From NCBI GenBank assembly GCA_038238115.1, contig JBBRYB010000150.1, positions 1 through 5,864 on the forward strand: DNA of 5,864 bases, in the 5' to 3' direction. The notes beneath the pieces were generated by a model. That model was not told where the DNA came from. It saw only the letters and a program-made list of their open reading frames with translations, and searched no databases. Shown here piece after piece: positions 5,654 through 5,864 of the stretch (position 1 is its first letter; each line of letters begins with the position of its first letter). This DNA is from JBBRYB01 sp038238115. Its GTDB lineage: Bacteria > Actinomycetota > Actinomycetes > Propionibacteriales > Nocardioidaceae. A program made the translations under genes and the position numbers.

Positions 5654-5660
5654 TCTAGTC

Positions 5661-5864
5661 GTGGAAGCGGAAGAGCTACTGGAACTGGTATTCGACCTGA
5701 CCGCAGCGATAAGTCGTGCGGGCACGCCGGAGGAAGCTCTCACCTCGATTCTGGAGTCCTTCTGCGCGGTTGGCGGTTGGTCGGTCGGCCAGGTCTGGGA
5801 GCCGGATGCGGAAGGCCGCCTGCTCGAGTGCAGTGCCGTCTGGCACCAGGTGAGCAGTGGGTAC
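5661..5864 (+). CDS. GAF-domain sensory protein, N-terminal part (runs off the right edge)
   Basis: GTG 5661 opens a frame of 68 codons to the window edge with no stop. An amphipathic helix (residues 2-20, EAEELLELVFDLTAAIS) is followed by GTPEEALTSILESFC and then VGGWSVGQVWEPD (37-49). After this comes a strand with LLECSAVWH. The order 'helix, x-A-L-x-x-x-L-x-x-x-C, G-W-x-x-G-x-V-W-x-P-D, L-x-C-x-x-x-W' is the usual opening of GAF domains in bacterial histidine kinases, diguanylate cyclases and light or redox sensors. The ligand and the output domain lie outside the window. The gene is divergent from the glycosyltransferase and has its own promoter candidate, so it need not belong to the sulfation locus. 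The frame stays open upstream to an ATG at 5466, but that 65-residue extension shows no recognisable domain and crosses the promoter. Confidence 0.75.
   Translation, partial: MEAEELLELVFDLTAAISRAGTPEEALTSILESFCAVGGWSVGQVWEPDAEGRLLECSAVWHQVSSGY

Larger units (their letters stand above)
5304..5660. other. Divergent intergenic region between the glycosyltransferase and the GAF gene
   Basis: About 350 bases with no supported complete gene. The right part (about 5480-5600) is visibly less GC-rich than the neighbouring genes and holds a good plus-strand promoter candidate with a dyad in its spacer, then a leader with a possible attenuator. On the minus strand, TAGGCT (5329-5334) ends 9 bases before the GTG at 5319. 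It fits a TAnnnT -10 box for a near-leaderless transcript, but no -35 box is clear. Confidence 0.6.

Noticed and set aside
5466..5660. In-frame ATG extension of the GAF gene by 65 residues
   Set aside because: The frame is open, but the extension has no ribosome site or recognisable domain and contains the predicted promoter. It remains possible.

Overview
The window is a GC-rich stretch with several GTG starts. It looks like DNA from a high-GC bacterium, most plausibly an actinobacterium, although nothing in it fixes the taxon. It carries four complete protein genes and two partial genes at the edges. I see no rRNA, tRNA, CRISPR array, insertion sequence or attachment site.

Layout, left to right. 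Bases 1-206 (minus strand) hold the first 68 codons of a Gfo/Idh/MocA-type NAD(P)-dependent sugar oxidoreductase that runs off the left edge. A 403-base divergent intergenic region (207-609) carries a candidate minus-strand promoter and a hairpin. On the plus strand follow a histidine phosphatase (610-1293) and, 10 bases later, a PAPS-type sulfotransferase (1304-2134). The sulfotransferase converges on, and overlaps by 26 bases, a minus-strand bifunctional ATP sulfurylase/APS kinase (2109-3887). Upstream of that, on the same strand after a 94-base gap, is a family 4-like glycosyltransferase (3982 to about 5283 or 5319). Another divergent spacer with a good promoter candidate leads to a plus-strand gene that begins near 5661 and runs off the right edge. 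Its start looks like a GAF-type sensory domain.

How the genes fit together. The bifunctional enzyme turns sulfate and ATP into APS and then PAPS, and the sulfotransferase would use PAPS to sulfate an acceptor. A glycosyltransferase and a sugar-nucleotide-type oxidoreductase sit beside them, so the likely product is a sulfated glycan or glycolipid, for example a surface or exopolysaccharide. Donor synthesis, transfer and sugar assembly are thus encoded side by side. The product itself is an inference. The histidine phosphatase is tightly paired with the sulfotransferase, but its substrate is unknown and its usual acid/base glutamate appears to be replaced by asparagine.

The most notable points are the compact sulfation module, the active-site substitutions in the phosphatase and the ATP sulfurylase domain, the convergent gene overlap with hairpins, a perfect inverted repeat at the glycosyltransferase start, and an operator-like dyad inside the right-hand promoter.
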